Source: Chloroflexota bacterium
GTDB lineage: Bacteria; Chloroflexota; Limnocylindria; Limnocylindrales; CSP1-4
Length of the DNA: 5,604 nt
NCBI GenBank assembly: GCA_021812735.1
Contig: JAKAMV010000682.1
Span: 1 to 5,604, forward strand
Reading direction: 5' to 3'
Below are positions 1 to 5,519 of this stretch, piece after piece (within the stretch, counting starts at the first letter, position 1; the number at the start of each line of letters is the position of its first letter). Under the pieces are notes generated by a model. That model searched no databases. It had not been told where the DNA came from and saw only the letters and a program-made list of their open reading frames with translations. The translations under genes were made by a program, and so were the position numbers.

Positions 1-2
1 CG

Positions 3-839
3 CTGAGCGGCACCAACACCGCCACCGCGGCCTGGGACAAGGCGGCCTACTTCACCCCGGCCGGCACGGCCTCCGGGACGAAGGCCTTCACGCTGACCCA
101 GGCGGGCAGCACGAACAAGACGATCAACGTCACCGACTCGTACGCGGGCATGCTCGGCACGCTCACGGCAACCGACGGCACCCCGTTCGCGTCGGCCACC
201 TACAAGTACTCGCGCACCATCCCGGTCAAGGTGGGGTGCTTCAGCTACGACAACACCGCAACCATCACCGAGACCGGCCAATTCGCCAGCCAGACGGTGA
301 CCGTCTGCGGCGAGACGGGCGCCCTGACGATGGGCTTCTGGCAGAACAAGAACGGCCAGAGGATCATCAGCAACGGGGCTGAGACCGCCGGCGTGTGCGA
401 CAGCGGCACCTGGCTGCGGCAGTTCGATCCGTTCCAGGATCTGTCCGGCGCGGCGACCTGCAAGCAGGTTGCGACCTACGTGTACACCCTCGTCAAGGCT
501 GCCAATGCGTCGGGCGCGTCGATGAACGCGATGCTCAAGGCGCAGATGATGGCCACCGCGCTTGACGTCTACTTCAGCGATCCGGACCTCGGTGGCAACG
601 CGATCAAGGCCCCGGCCCCGATCGGCGACGTTGTCATCGACCTGACGCAGATCAAGGGCAAGAGCTCCAGCGCCGCCTTCGGGGGCGCCACGAGCATGAC
701 CGTCATGGACATGCTCACCTACGCCGCGTCGCGGTCGAACGTCGGCGGCAGCATCTGGTATGGGAATGTCAAGTCCATCCAGGAGCTTGCCAAGGACGCC
801 TTCGACGCGATCAACAACGAGTGGGCAGTCGGGCCGTGA
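3..839 (+). CDS. Secreted beta-rich surface protein, C-terminal part (5' truncated)
   Basis: The frame is open from the window edge to TGA at 837-839, giving 278 residues with no start visible, so the N-terminus lies upstream. Residues about 1-104 are Thr/Ser/Gly/Ala-rich and beta-strand-like. They include a TYKYSRTIPV strand and an NTATITETGQFASQTVTVC strand pair typical of the repeated Ig-like or prealbumin-like domains of large exported proteins. Residues 106-119 (nt 318-359) read GALTMGFWQNKNGQ, a motif I recognise as recurring in exported bacterial and archaeal proteins. It begins a roughly 170-residue, mainly helical C-terminal module (KQVATYVYTLVKAANASG, MLKAQMMATALDVYF, SIQELAKDAFDAINNEW). 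Cysteines at 79, 102, 132 and 153 could form two disulfides, consistent with export. I see no LPXTG motif or C-terminal membrane anchor. Function is unknown; an adhesin or envelope protein is a guess. Coding is strongly supported, the role weakly. Confidence 0.85.
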   Translation: MSGTNTATAAWDKAAYFTPAGTASGTKAFTLTQAGSTNKTINVTDSYAGMLGTLTATDGTPFASATYKYSRTIPVKVGCFSYDNTATITETGQFASQTVTVCGETGALTMGFWQNKNGQRIISNGAETAGVCDSGTWLRQFDPFQDLSGAATCKQVATYVYTLVKAANASGASMNAMLKAQMMATALDVYFSDPDLGGNAIKAPAPIGDVVIDLTQIKGKSSSAAFGGATSMTVMDMLTYAASRSNVGGSIWYGNVKSIQELAKDAFDAINNEWAVGP

Positions 840-843
840 TCCT

Positions 844-861
844 CGGGCCTGCCTAGGCCCG
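844..861. terminator. Short hairpin just after the stop codon
   Basis: A 7-bp perfect stem (844-850 pairing with 855-861) closes a 4-nt GCCT loop, five bases after the upstream TGA. It lacks a T-run. It lies immediately before the much stronger hairpin at 871-904, so it may be an accessory 3'-end structure rather than an independent terminator. Confidence 0.4.
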
Positions 862-870
862 CCGTCACGA

Positions 871-904
871 GAAGAGGCGCCGGCCATGCGGCCGGCGCCT
901 CTTC
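871..904. terminator. Perfect 15-bp stem hairpin between convergent genes, likely bidirectional terminator
   Basis: GAAGAGGCGCCGGCC (871-885) is followed by the loop ATGC and the exact reverse complement at 890-904. It sits between the stop of the plus-strand surface gene (839) and the stop of the minus-strand gene (939), so one structure could serve both transcripts. No T-tract follows on either side: CTTCATG on plus, TCTCGTG on minus. That is common for terminators in very GC-rich genomes but leaves the mechanism open. Confidence 0.75.
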
Positions 905-938
905 ATGCGTGGCGATCCCGGGGATCCCGGTCCAATCG

Positions 939-1421
939 TCAACCCGCGACGTCGAACGTTGCCGGCCCGGCGAGCGTCACGATGGTCTTGCCGCCATAGG
1001 CGTAGAGGGTCGCCCTGCAACTGGCCGGGCCGCCGTTGAGCAGCCACTGCGATGAGCCACCACCGAGCTTGAAGGTGGCGTCAGTGTGGTCAAGCTGGAC
1101 GTAGACAGGGGTCGCGTCCTGCGAGCACGAGACGACGATCATCGGGTACTGGTTGCCGGTCAGACCGCCTGCCGACGACGTGAACGTGACGGAGCTGCCG
1201 AGGTGCAGCGCCGACGGATCCTGGTTCAGGCTGATCGACGACGAGGAGGCGGGGGTCCGCGGACCCTTTGCGAACGCATCGCTGGCGCCAGCGGGCTTGT
1301 CGCCGGTCGCGACCGCCCCCGCGAACACCAGGGCGGTGCCGATCGCCGCGACGAGGGCGGCCTCGGTGACGGCGACAGCGGCATGCCTGACGCCGCTGCC
1401 CATAGTCGTGAGAATTCGCAT
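939..1421 (-). CDS. Small exported or membrane-anchored beta-rich protein
   Basis: 160 residues. Residues 14-39 form a long hydrophobic Ala/Val stretch after a short basic N-terminus (R2, R12, H13), so this is a signal peptide or membrane anchor. Residues 40-62 are a Ser/Pro/Ala-rich linker. Residues 63-160 look like one beta-sandwich: SISLNQ, LGSSVTF, YPMIVVSCSQ, VYVQL, FKLGGGSSQW, GGPASCRATLYAY, ATFDVAG. Cys99 and Cys135 could make a disulfide outside the cell. I recognise the GGGSSQW...GGPA(S/D)C pattern from uncharacterised secreted proteins of actinobacteria and relatives, but know no function for it. The ATG at 1421 is preferred over a second in-frame ATG at residue 7 (1403) because AGGAGA lies 6 nt upstream of it. 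The gene is monocistronic, convergent with the surface-protein gene and divergent from the oxidoreductase gene. Confidence 0.85.
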   Translation of the reverse strand: MRILTTMGSGVRHAAVAVTEAALVAAIGTALVFAGAVATGDKPAGASDAFAKGPRTPASSSSISLNQDPSALHLGSSVTFTSSAGGLTGNQYPMIVVSCSQDATPVYVQLDHTDATFKLGGGSSQWLLNGGPASCRATLYAYGGKTIVTLAGPATFDVAG

Positions 1422-1427
1422 CGGGTC

Positions 1428-1433
1428 TCTCCT
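1428..1433 (-). promoter_or_regulatory. Shine-Dalgarno AGGAGA fixing the 1421 start
   Basis: On the minus strand AGGAGA is followed by GACCCG and then the ATG at 1421-1419. This is near-ideal Shine-Dalgarno sequence and spacing. It favours this start over the internal ATG at 1403-1401. Confidence 0.7.
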
Positions 1434-1737
1434 GCCGCCGTCCCTGGCGGCCTGTGACCGCGCGATCGCGCCGCGCGGGTCCGGCGTCGGCAGCCCGGCT
1501 GACTCGTTCCGAGTCCCGTGGCGTTGCGTCCCCGGGTCGCCCCGGGTTTGCCCTTGTCGAGCCAGTCGTCCCTGAACCGATGCTGGCGGCCGGCGGGTGG
1601 CGCCGGTCTGGGGCGAATCTAGTCGGCGTCGGGACGCGATCCCACTGGTCGATGGTCCGTGTTGGCGGCGGGGATCCTCCTAGGGGATTCACCCGAGTGC
1701 CTCGGCGCACCACCCGGCCGAATCGAACGCCTCGCCG

Positions 1738-1743
1738 TATCCT
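1738..1743 (+). promoter_or_regulatory. Leaderless-type -10 box before the oxidoreductase gene
   Basis: TATCCT matches the TANNNT -10 pattern and ends 7 nt before the ATG at 1751, which would put the transcription start on or next to the start codon. No Shine-Dalgarno is visible upstream of that ATG, which fits leaderless initiation. No convincing -35 box is seen at 16-18 nt spacing. Confidence 0.5.
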
Positions 1744-1750
1744 GCGCGAC

Positions 1751-2193
1751 ATGGTCCGCCTCGCCCACGCCTTCTGGCCGCGCTGGTACCGGACGCTCGG
1801 CCGACTCGACCGGCCGATGGCCTGGGCCTGGCGCCGCTCCGGCATCGGCAACGTGGTGCGCGTCGTGCTCGTCGTGCGGCGCAGCGGCGAGGAGCGCAGG
1901 TGTTCCTGGGACTGCTCCGCGTCGGCGATCGCCGGTACCTGGGCCACCCGGATCGGGCATGCGCCTGGACGCGCAACCTCGAGACGGCCGGGGGCGGCAA
2001 GCTGGAGGGTCGCGACGGCGCTCGCGAGCGCTTCGCGGCCACACTGCTCGAGCCCGGGCCGGAGCGCGACGCGGTGATCCGGGCGACGTTCCACCAGCAC
2101 CCACTCCCCGGCGGCCCCCTCTACCGGCTGTTCCGCGCCAACCCGCGCGAGGCCGGCCGCCTCTGCTGCATCACCACCCCGGAGTCCGAATGA
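1751..2193 (+). pseudogene. Deazaflavin (F420)-dependent nitroreductase/DUF385 family protein, frameshifted
   Basis: The protein reads in two frames. From ATG 1751 comes MVRLAHAFWPRWYRTLGRLD...GNVVRVVLVVRRSGEERR. From about 1900, one base out of register, it continues VFLGLLRVGDRRYLGHP...WTRNLE...GGGKLEGRDGARERF...GPERDAVIRATFHQHP...GGPLYRLFR and ends at TGA 2191-2193. Joined, this is about 147 residues, the usual size for DUF385/Ddn-like enzymes, which bind F420 or act as quinone or nitro reductases. RRSGEERR corresponds to the TGRRTG-type cofactor segment and WTRNLE to the WYHNL segment. The upstream frame alone would end at 2077 (108 residues, nonsense after R50). One base lost (or two gained) between about 1889 and 1900 explains it. 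GTG at 1900 has GAGGAG 5 nt upstream, so a 97-residue product could start there, but it would lack the N-terminal third. The gene may be decayed or carry an assembly error. Family assignment is good; intactness is not established. Confidence 0.75.
2181..2184 (+). promoter_or_regulatory. Shine-Dalgarno GGAG for the YbaK-like gene
   Basis: GGAG lies 5 nt upstream of ATG 2190, inside the last codons of the upstream gene. Together with the ATGA stop/start overlap it supports 2190 as the start and coupled translation. Confidence 0.55.
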
Positions 2194-2702
2194 CGGCCCA
2201 GCACGATCCCGACCGCGAAGCCCTCGAGGCGGCCCTAGCCGGGCGCGGGCCCTACGAGCTGTTCCCCTGCGACCCGGCTTTCGCCGACACCGCCTCCTTC
2301 TGCGCCCACTACGGCTTCGATCCCGCCGATTCGGCCAACACGATCGTGGTGGTGGGCAAGGGGGCCGAGCCCGTCTACGCCGCGTGCGTCGTCCTCGCCA
2401 CGCACCGCCTGGACGTCAACCGCGTGGTCAAGGGGCGGTTCGGCCGCAAGGCGTCGTTCGCCTCGCCTGAGGAGACCCGGGCGCTCACCGGTCACGAGAT
2501 CGGTGGCGTCACGGCGTTCGGGCTGCCCGAAGACCTGCCGGTGTGGGTGGACGCCGCGGTGATGACCCGAGACAAGATCGTCCTGGGCGGAGGCAGTCGG
2601 AGCTGGAAGGTCATCGCGCCGCCGGCGATCCTGCGCACGCTGCCCAGCGCGGCCGTGGTGGAGGGGCTCGCGAACCCTGCGCCCCCGCCCGACCCGACCT
2701 GA
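2190..2702 (+). CDS. YbaK/EbsC-family aminoacyl-tRNA deacylase-like protein
   Basis: 170 residues, matching single-domain YbaK-type proteins. These hydrolyse mischarged aminoacyl-tRNA (YbaK: Cys-tRNA-Pro) in the cytoplasm. Family landmarks in order: FDPADSANTIVVVGKG (43-58), YAACVVLATHRLDVNRVVKG (63-82), ASPEETRALTGHEIGGVTAFGL (91-112), LPVWVDAAVM (116-125), KIVLGGGSRSWKV (129-141). The TGxExGGVxxFGL signature is clear. In YbaK the catalytic lysine lies in an ICKTL-type motif; here the same place reads SANTI, with Asn50 where Lys is expected. This may mark a different subfamily with another substrate or activity. ATG 2190 overlaps the stop of the upstream gene (ATGA) and is preceded by GGAG at 2181-2184, so translation is probably coupled. 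The same frame stays open back to 1659, but that extension overlaps the oxidoreductase and has no homologous content. Confidence 0.88.
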   Translation: MTAQHDPDREALEAALAGRGPYELFPCDPAFADTASFCAHYGFDPADSANTIVVVGKGAEPVYAACVVLATHRLDVNRVVKGRFGRKASFASPEETRALTGHEIGGVTAFGLPEDLPVWVDAAVMTRDKIVLGGGSRSWKVIAPPAILRTLPSAAVVEGLANPAPPPDPT

Positions 2703-2727
2703 CGCGATTGCCGCGCCCCCATACCAT
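2699..2727 (+). promoter_or_regulatory. Promoter with leaderless-type spacing for the Ser/Pro-linker protein
   Basis: CTGACG (2699-2704, 4 of 6 matches to TTGACA) is separated by exactly 17 nt from TACCAT (2722-2727, TANNNT -10 type), which ends 6 nt before ATG 2734. No Shine-Dalgarno precedes the ATG. The -35 box overlaps the stop codon of the YbaK-like gene. The architecture matches the site before the oxidoreductase gene and suggests leaderless transcription. Confidence 0.55.
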
Positions 2728-2733
2728 GGGCGC

Positions 2734-3612
2734 ATGACGAACATGCAGCGGCTCGTGCTGGTTCTGGCGTTCATCTTCGCCGTCCTCCTCGGCGTGCTCC
2801 TGGCGACCCACCTGCTCGGCAGCGGCTCGTCCACGCCCACGGGCGCGCCTTCAGGCTCCTCGGCCGCCGCATCGCCTCCCGCGCCGTCCTCGGCCCCGTC
2901 GTCGGCAGCGCCATCCGCGTCGGCCGCCCCGTCGCCCTCGGCGTCGCCGTCGTCGAGCCCCACGCCCACGCCCAGCCCCACGCCCGTGCCGACCACCGCC
3001 ATCACGTTCGTCCAGCTCGGCCTCGACGCGGCCACGGATGCCAACGGGACGACGAGGGCCATCTCCCTCGCGGCGCAGACCGGGACCGTGACCGTGAAGC
3101 TCAAGACCGAATCGGGCGGCAACAGCCAGGTCTGCCTCATCGCCGACGGCAATCAGCTCGCCTGCCACACCGGCGTGACCAGCACGCTGACGGGCGTCAA
3201 CAAGAAGGCCAGCTCGAACTTCCAGGTGACGCTCCGGGGGGCGGCAGGCGCCACGCCGGTCGTGGACGTGACGATCACCTTCCCGGCCACCAAGCCCAAG
3301 GTGACGATCCGGAACGCACGGTTCGACGGGACCGACGCGCCCGCCACCAACGGCCTGCAGGTGGTCGCCACGCCGCGGGCCAAGGGCTCCTATCACATCG
3401 CCGCGGACTGGGGCGGCCACCCGTTCCTCTACGAGCTGGACCTCATCGAGCAGGGCGGGCCCGGCCTCAAGACCGTGAAGCCGACGACCGGCGCCACGAA
3501 GCTGAGCGTGAGCTTCCCGGTGGTGCCGCCGCACGCCTGGATGTTCGTCCTGCGGAACACGGAAGCGGGCTTCGGCGCGACGCCGCTGGTCGCCACGTTC
3601 ACCTGGCCGTAG
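2734..3612 (+). CDS. Membrane-anchored protein with Ser/Pro/Ala/Thr linker and extracytoplasmic beta-rich domain
   Basis: 292 residues. Residues 6-29 form one hydrophobic helix (LVLVLAFIFAVLLGVLLATHLL) with no lipobox cysteine, so this is a signal anchor or signal peptide rather than a lipoprotein. Residues 29-88 are almost only Ser, Pro, Ala, Thr and Gly, a flexible wall-spanning linker. Residues 89-292 are beta-rich: ITFVQLGLDAAT, GTVTVKLKT, VCLIADGNQLACH, NFQVTLRGA, VVDVTITFP, then a second unit beginning at KPKVTIRNARF and ending PLVATFTWP. This suggests two small beta-sandwich domains. Cys134 and Cys144 are close enough for a disulfide. I recognise no enzyme motif; a binding or envelope role is inferred. 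It has its own promoter and is convergent with the DUF2723 glycosyltransferase gene. ATG 2743 (residue 4) is an alternative start, less well placed relative to the promoter. Confidence 0.85.
   Translation: MTNMQRLVLVLAFIFAVLLGVLLATHLLGSGSSTPTGAPSGSSAAASPPAPSSAPSSAAPSASAAPSPSASPSSSPTPTPSPTPVPTTAITFVQLGLDAATDANGTTRAISLAAQTGTVTVKLKTESGGNSQVCLIADGNQLACHTGVTSTLTGVNKKASSNFQVTLRGAAGATPVVDVTITFPATKPKVTIRNARFDGTDAPATNGLQVVATPRAKGSYHIAADWGGHPFLYELDLIEQGGPGLKTVKPTTGATKLSVSFPVVPPHAWMFVLRNTEAGFGATPLVATFTWP
2818..2997 (+). repeat. Low-complexity coding tract (Ser/Pro/Ala/Thr linker)
   Basis: This tract encodes residues 29-88 of the membrane-anchored protein. It is an irregular run of TCG/TCC/CCG/GCC/CCC/ACG codons rather than a strict tandem repeat. 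The 3' third, about 2958-2993, has CCCACGCCC-type units. It is likely length-variable between strains and prone to assembly error. Confidence 0.7.
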
Positions 3613-3619
3613 CGGGCCG

Positions 3620-3646
3620 CCGGGAGCGCCTGCGACCTACTCCCGG
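3620..3646. terminator. Weak hairpin downstream of the linker protein gene
   Basis: CCGGGAG (3620-3626) pairs with CTCCCGG (3640-3646) across a 13-nt loop, 7 nt after the TAG at 3610-3612. It has a 7-bp GC-rich stem with no T-run. It may contribute to 3'-end formation between the two convergent genes. Confidence 0.4.
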
Positions 3647-3657
3647 GGACCTGCCGA

Positions 3658-3677
3658 TCCTGACCGCTGAGTCAGGA
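3658..3677. terminator. Hairpin between convergent stops
   Basis: TCCTGAC (3658-3664) pairs with GTCAGGA (3671-3677) around a 6-nt loop CGCTGA. It ends 7 nt before the stop of the minus-strand glycosyltransferase gene at 3685, so it is a candidate terminator for that gene and possibly for both. There is no T-tract. Confidence 0.45.
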
Positions 3678-3684
3678 CCCGCCG

Positions 3685-5274
3685 TCATGGACAGGTGCCG
3701 GCGGGAGCGACGACGCGGTACACCGGGAGCGGCGTCGTGGCAACGGGACCGCCGATGCCGACCGTGACCGTGAACGCCGGGTCCAGCGTGAACAGCGCCC
3801 GCGTCGGGACGAGGTCGGATTCGCTGGGTCGGAGGATGAAGACTGGCCGCTGGCAGACCATCGCGCGGATCCGGTCCTCGCGCGTGCCGCCCGGCTCGTA
3901 GACGACGTTGGTGTCGTCGATGACGAGCACGTCCGGGCGGTCGCCCAGGATGTGCTGGGCGTACCAGAGGGGCGTGGAGGCGCCCCAGAACGAGAGGATC
4001 GCCGCGTCCTGCGGCAGCTGACTGGTCATCATCGCCACGTAGTCGTCGCCCGAGTGGTTCGCGCTCAGGTCTGCCGAGGGCAGGTTCACGACCGCGAGCA
4101 GGACGGCCATCGCCGATGCGCCCGCGATGGCGAGCGGCCCCGCGGCCCGCGCCGCCGCGCTCGGCAGCCAGTCCTCGGCGACGCGCGCCGCCGCCTCGAC
4201 GGCCACCGCCGCCCCGAGCCCGAGCACCAGGAACGGCACCAGCAGGTAGTGCTCGAGCTCCAGGTAGTTCGCCCAGACGTCAGCGCCGGCGATCAGGATC
4301 CCGACGAGCGGGAGGCCGAGCGACGGCCGCCGCACCAGCAGCACCGCGATGCCGATGACGCCGGCGAGCGGCAGGAGCAGGACGCCGCGCTCCACCACGA
4401 GGCCGACCAGCGACGGTCCCGCCGCCAGCAGCGTGGAGATGCTGCTGGCGGCGAGGATGTCCGTCTCCTGGGCGCGGAACTGGGTGCCGGTGACGAGGAA
4501 GAGGAACGAGTCGAGCGTGGTCGGGTGGTTGTACGCGAGCGGCGGGTTGAACCGCGCGGCGATCGGGATGTAGGCGTACACGGTCAGGCCGAGGAGCGCC
4601 GTCAGGATCGGCAGGAACACGAGCTTCGGCCGATCGAGGAGCGCCCGCCTGCCCGCCCAGACGGCGAACAGCGCGATGAACGGCGCGACGAACAGCGTCA
4701 GCAGGTGGTTGCCGAGGGCGAGCCCGGTGATCAGCCCGCACAGCGCGAGGTCGCGCGGACGGCCGCCGTCAGCCCAGGCGAGCGCCCGGTCGAGCAGCAG
4801 CGCCATGAGGAACAGGTGGAGCGGGTTGACCTCGGCCACCGTCGCGGCCGCCCAGACCGTGCCGGCGGCCCCGGTGGCCAGGGCCGCGGCGGCAGCGATG
4901 GCCGGACGCACGCCGAGCCGGGTCGCCGCCCAGCAGAGGGTCGCGAGCGTCAGGGCGACGAGCACCGCCGAGAACAGGTTCGCCCGGTAGGCGACGCTCC
5001 CGAAGGGCAGCAGCTCGAACAGGTGCGCGGCCAGGATGAACGTGGGGTAGCCGGTGGGGTGGGCGATGCCCAGCAGGTGCGGGACCGACTGCATCTCGCC
5101 CCAGTCGTCGAACGCCTGGCCCGGGAGGAGCGTCCGCAGGTAGGCGACGAGGGCGACGACGAACACCCCGACCGGTGCCAGCCGAGCACCGATCGAGGGC
5201 GGAACCGGGCGCTGCCACACCGGGTCCCAGCCTTGCGGCCGGCCCAGCGACGGGCGCGGTCTGTCTTCTTCCAT
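3685..5274 (-). CDS. DUF2723 (GT117-type) polytopic membrane glycosyltransferase
   Basis: 529 residues. The N-terminal 30 are cytoplasmic and Arg/Pro-rich. The first membrane helix (about 32-50) is followed by [27 protein letters not shown] (51-77), the DUF2723 hallmark, with the acidic residues D56, D57 and E60 where GT-C enzymes place catalytic carboxylates after helix 1. Further hydrophobic helices lie near 100-118, 122-145, 151-166, 175-206, 219-240, 283-316, 320-338, 343-362 and 379-398. Residues about 400-529 form a soluble, probably extracytoplasmic domain ([29 protein letters not shown]...DVLVIDD). DUF2723/GT117 proteins are GT-C-fold enzymes, related to eukaryotic TMEM260, that use lipid-linked sugars on exported proteins; the exact sugar is unknown here. 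ATG 5274 is chosen because GAGGGAGG lies just upstream. The frame stays open 56 codons further, but that part is Pro/Arg-rich and overlaps the ribbon-helix-helix region. Confidence 0.9.
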   Translation of the reverse strand: MEEDRPRPSLGRPQGWDPVWQRPVPPSIGARLAPVGVFVVALVAYLRTLLPGQAFDDWGEMQSVPHLLGIAHPTGYPTFILAAHLFELLPFGSVAYRANLFSAVLVALTLATLCWAATRLGVRPAIAAAAALATGAAGTVWAAATVAEVNPLHLFLMALLLDRALAWADGGRPRDLALCGLITGLALGNHLLTLFVAPFIALFAVWAGRRALLDRPKLVFLPILTALLGLTVYAYIPIAARFNPPLAYNHPTTLDSFLFLVTGTQFRAQETDILAASSISTLLAAGPSLVGLVVERGVLLLPLAGVIGIAVLLVRRPSLGLPLVGILIAGADVWANYLELEHYLLVPFLVLGLGAAVAVEAAARVAEDWLPSAAARAAGPLAIAGASAMAVLLAVVNLPSADLSANHSGDDYVAMMTSQLPQDAAILSFWGASTPLWYAQHILGDRPDVLVIDDTNVVYEPGGTREDRIRAMVCQRPVFILRPSESDLVPTRALFTLDPAFTVTVGIGGPVATTPLPVYRVVAPAGTCP

Positions 5275-5275
5275 G

Positions 5276-5283
5276 CCTCCCTC
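5276..5283 (-). promoter_or_regulatory. Shine-Dalgarno GAGGGAGG for the glycosyltransferase
   Basis: On the minus strand GAGGGAGGC directly precedes ATG 5274. Spacing is about 4 nt if GAGGG (5283-5279) is the core, which is short but workable. It supports 5274 as the start rather than the upstream in-frame ATG at 5442. Confidence 0.5.
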
Positions 5284-5338
5284 GTTGCGTGACGCTGGAG
5301 GATCGTACTGCCCCGGGCCGGTGGCGCGGGACGCTGTG

Positions 5339-5504
5339 TCAGGGGCGGCTTGCGGTCGGGAAGGCCGCGGCATCCCCTGAGGGCGCGCCGGAGGATGTAC
5401 TCCGCCTGCCCGTTGACCGAGCGGAGGTCGTCCGCGGCCCATCGCTGGAGGGCCGCGAACGTCTCGGGGTCCAGGCGCAGCAGGAACGGCTTGCGCTGGG
5501 CCAG
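5339..5504 (-). CDS. Ribbon-helix-helix (Arc/CopG-like) small DNA-binding protein, CTG start, 3' end unclear
   Basis: The minus-strand frame from 5504 reads (L/M)[19 protein letters not shown], then [20 protein letters not shown] and ALR, ending at 5376. This is a complete ribbon-helix-helix fold: strand KPFLLRL (5-11), helix A (13-26), the S/V-NGQ turn, and helix B (34-43). Such roughly 50-60-residue proteins normally bind DNA as dimers. An in-frame TGA at 5520-5522 leaves CTG 5504 as the only possible start; GGAG lies 8 nt upstream (5516-5513). After ALR the frame has no stop until 4950, deep inside the glycosyltransferase gene, which is implausible. Removing one G from the GGGG run at 5374-5377 would give [14 protein letters not shown] and a stop at 5339, a normal length, which is why I end it there. 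It is either a CTG-started gene with an assembly indel, or decaying. The domain call is firm, the ends are not. Confidence 0.6.
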
Positions 5505-5519
5505 GGTGGCGGCTCCGCC

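Larger units (their letters stand above)
1422..1750. other. Divergent intergenic region with several dyads, no credible gene
   Basis: This 329-base gap separates two divergently oriented genes. Long open frames cross it, but their translations are Arg/Pro/Gly-rich with no recognisable domain, so I read them as GC artefacts. It contains a 12-bp palindrome GCGCGATCGCGC (1460-1471), a dyad GACTCG-ttc-CGAGTC (1501-1515), an 8-base direct repeat CCCCGGGT at 1530-1537 and 1540-1547, and a hairpin with arms CCGGCG/CGCCGG (1590-1595 and 1601-1606, 5-nt loop). It probably holds the promoters of both flanking genes. Which dyad, if any, is an operator cannot be told from sequence alone. Confidence 0.6.

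Noticed and set aside
914..930. GATCCCGGG/GATCCCGG direct and inverted repeat between the terminator and the gene end
   Set aside because: A single short GC-rich repeat with no further copies nearby; nothing links it to a function.
1615..1645. Possible minus-strand promoter with TAGATT (1616-1621) for the gene starting at 1421
   Set aside because: The only -35 candidate at 17 nt (TGGGAT) matches poorly and the leader would be about 190 nt; not supportable.
1885..1901. Programmed -1 ribosomal frameshifting in the oxidoreductase
   Set aside because: No slippery heptamer and no clear downstream structure are seen at the joint; an indel is simpler.
1090..2100. 336-codon open frame on the minus strand across the intergenic region and oxidoreductase
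   Set aside because: The translation is Arg/Pro/Ala-rich without any domain and is antisense to recognisable coding sequence (DUF385 halves); a high-GC shadow frame.
1659..2189. N-terminal extension of the YbaK-like protein to 1659
   Set aside because: It overlaps the oxidoreductase in another frame, has no homologous content, and the ATGA overlap with GGAG supports the start at 2190.
2958..2993. CCCACG-type repeats as a possible CRISPR or regulatory array
   Set aside because: These are codons of the Ser/Pro/Thr linker in frame, irregular, and have no spacers.
3952..5292. 446-codon plus-strand open frame opposite the glycosyltransferase
   Set aside because: Composition is Arg/Glu/Asp/Gln/Gly noise typical of the antisense of hydrophobic GC-rich genes; the minus strand has clear DUF2723 motifs.
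5275..5442. 56-residue N-terminal extension of the glycosyltransferase to ATG 5442
   Set aside because: The extension is Pro/Arg/Gly-rich, overlaps the ribbon-helix-helix core in another frame, and a purine-rich RBS sits directly before ATG 5274.
5501..5513. Kozak-like GCCGCCACCCTGG around the CTG start of the ribbon-helix-helix gene
   Set aside because: The resemblance to the eukaryotic consensus is coincidental in GC-rich bacterial DNA; the upstream GGAG is the relevant signal.
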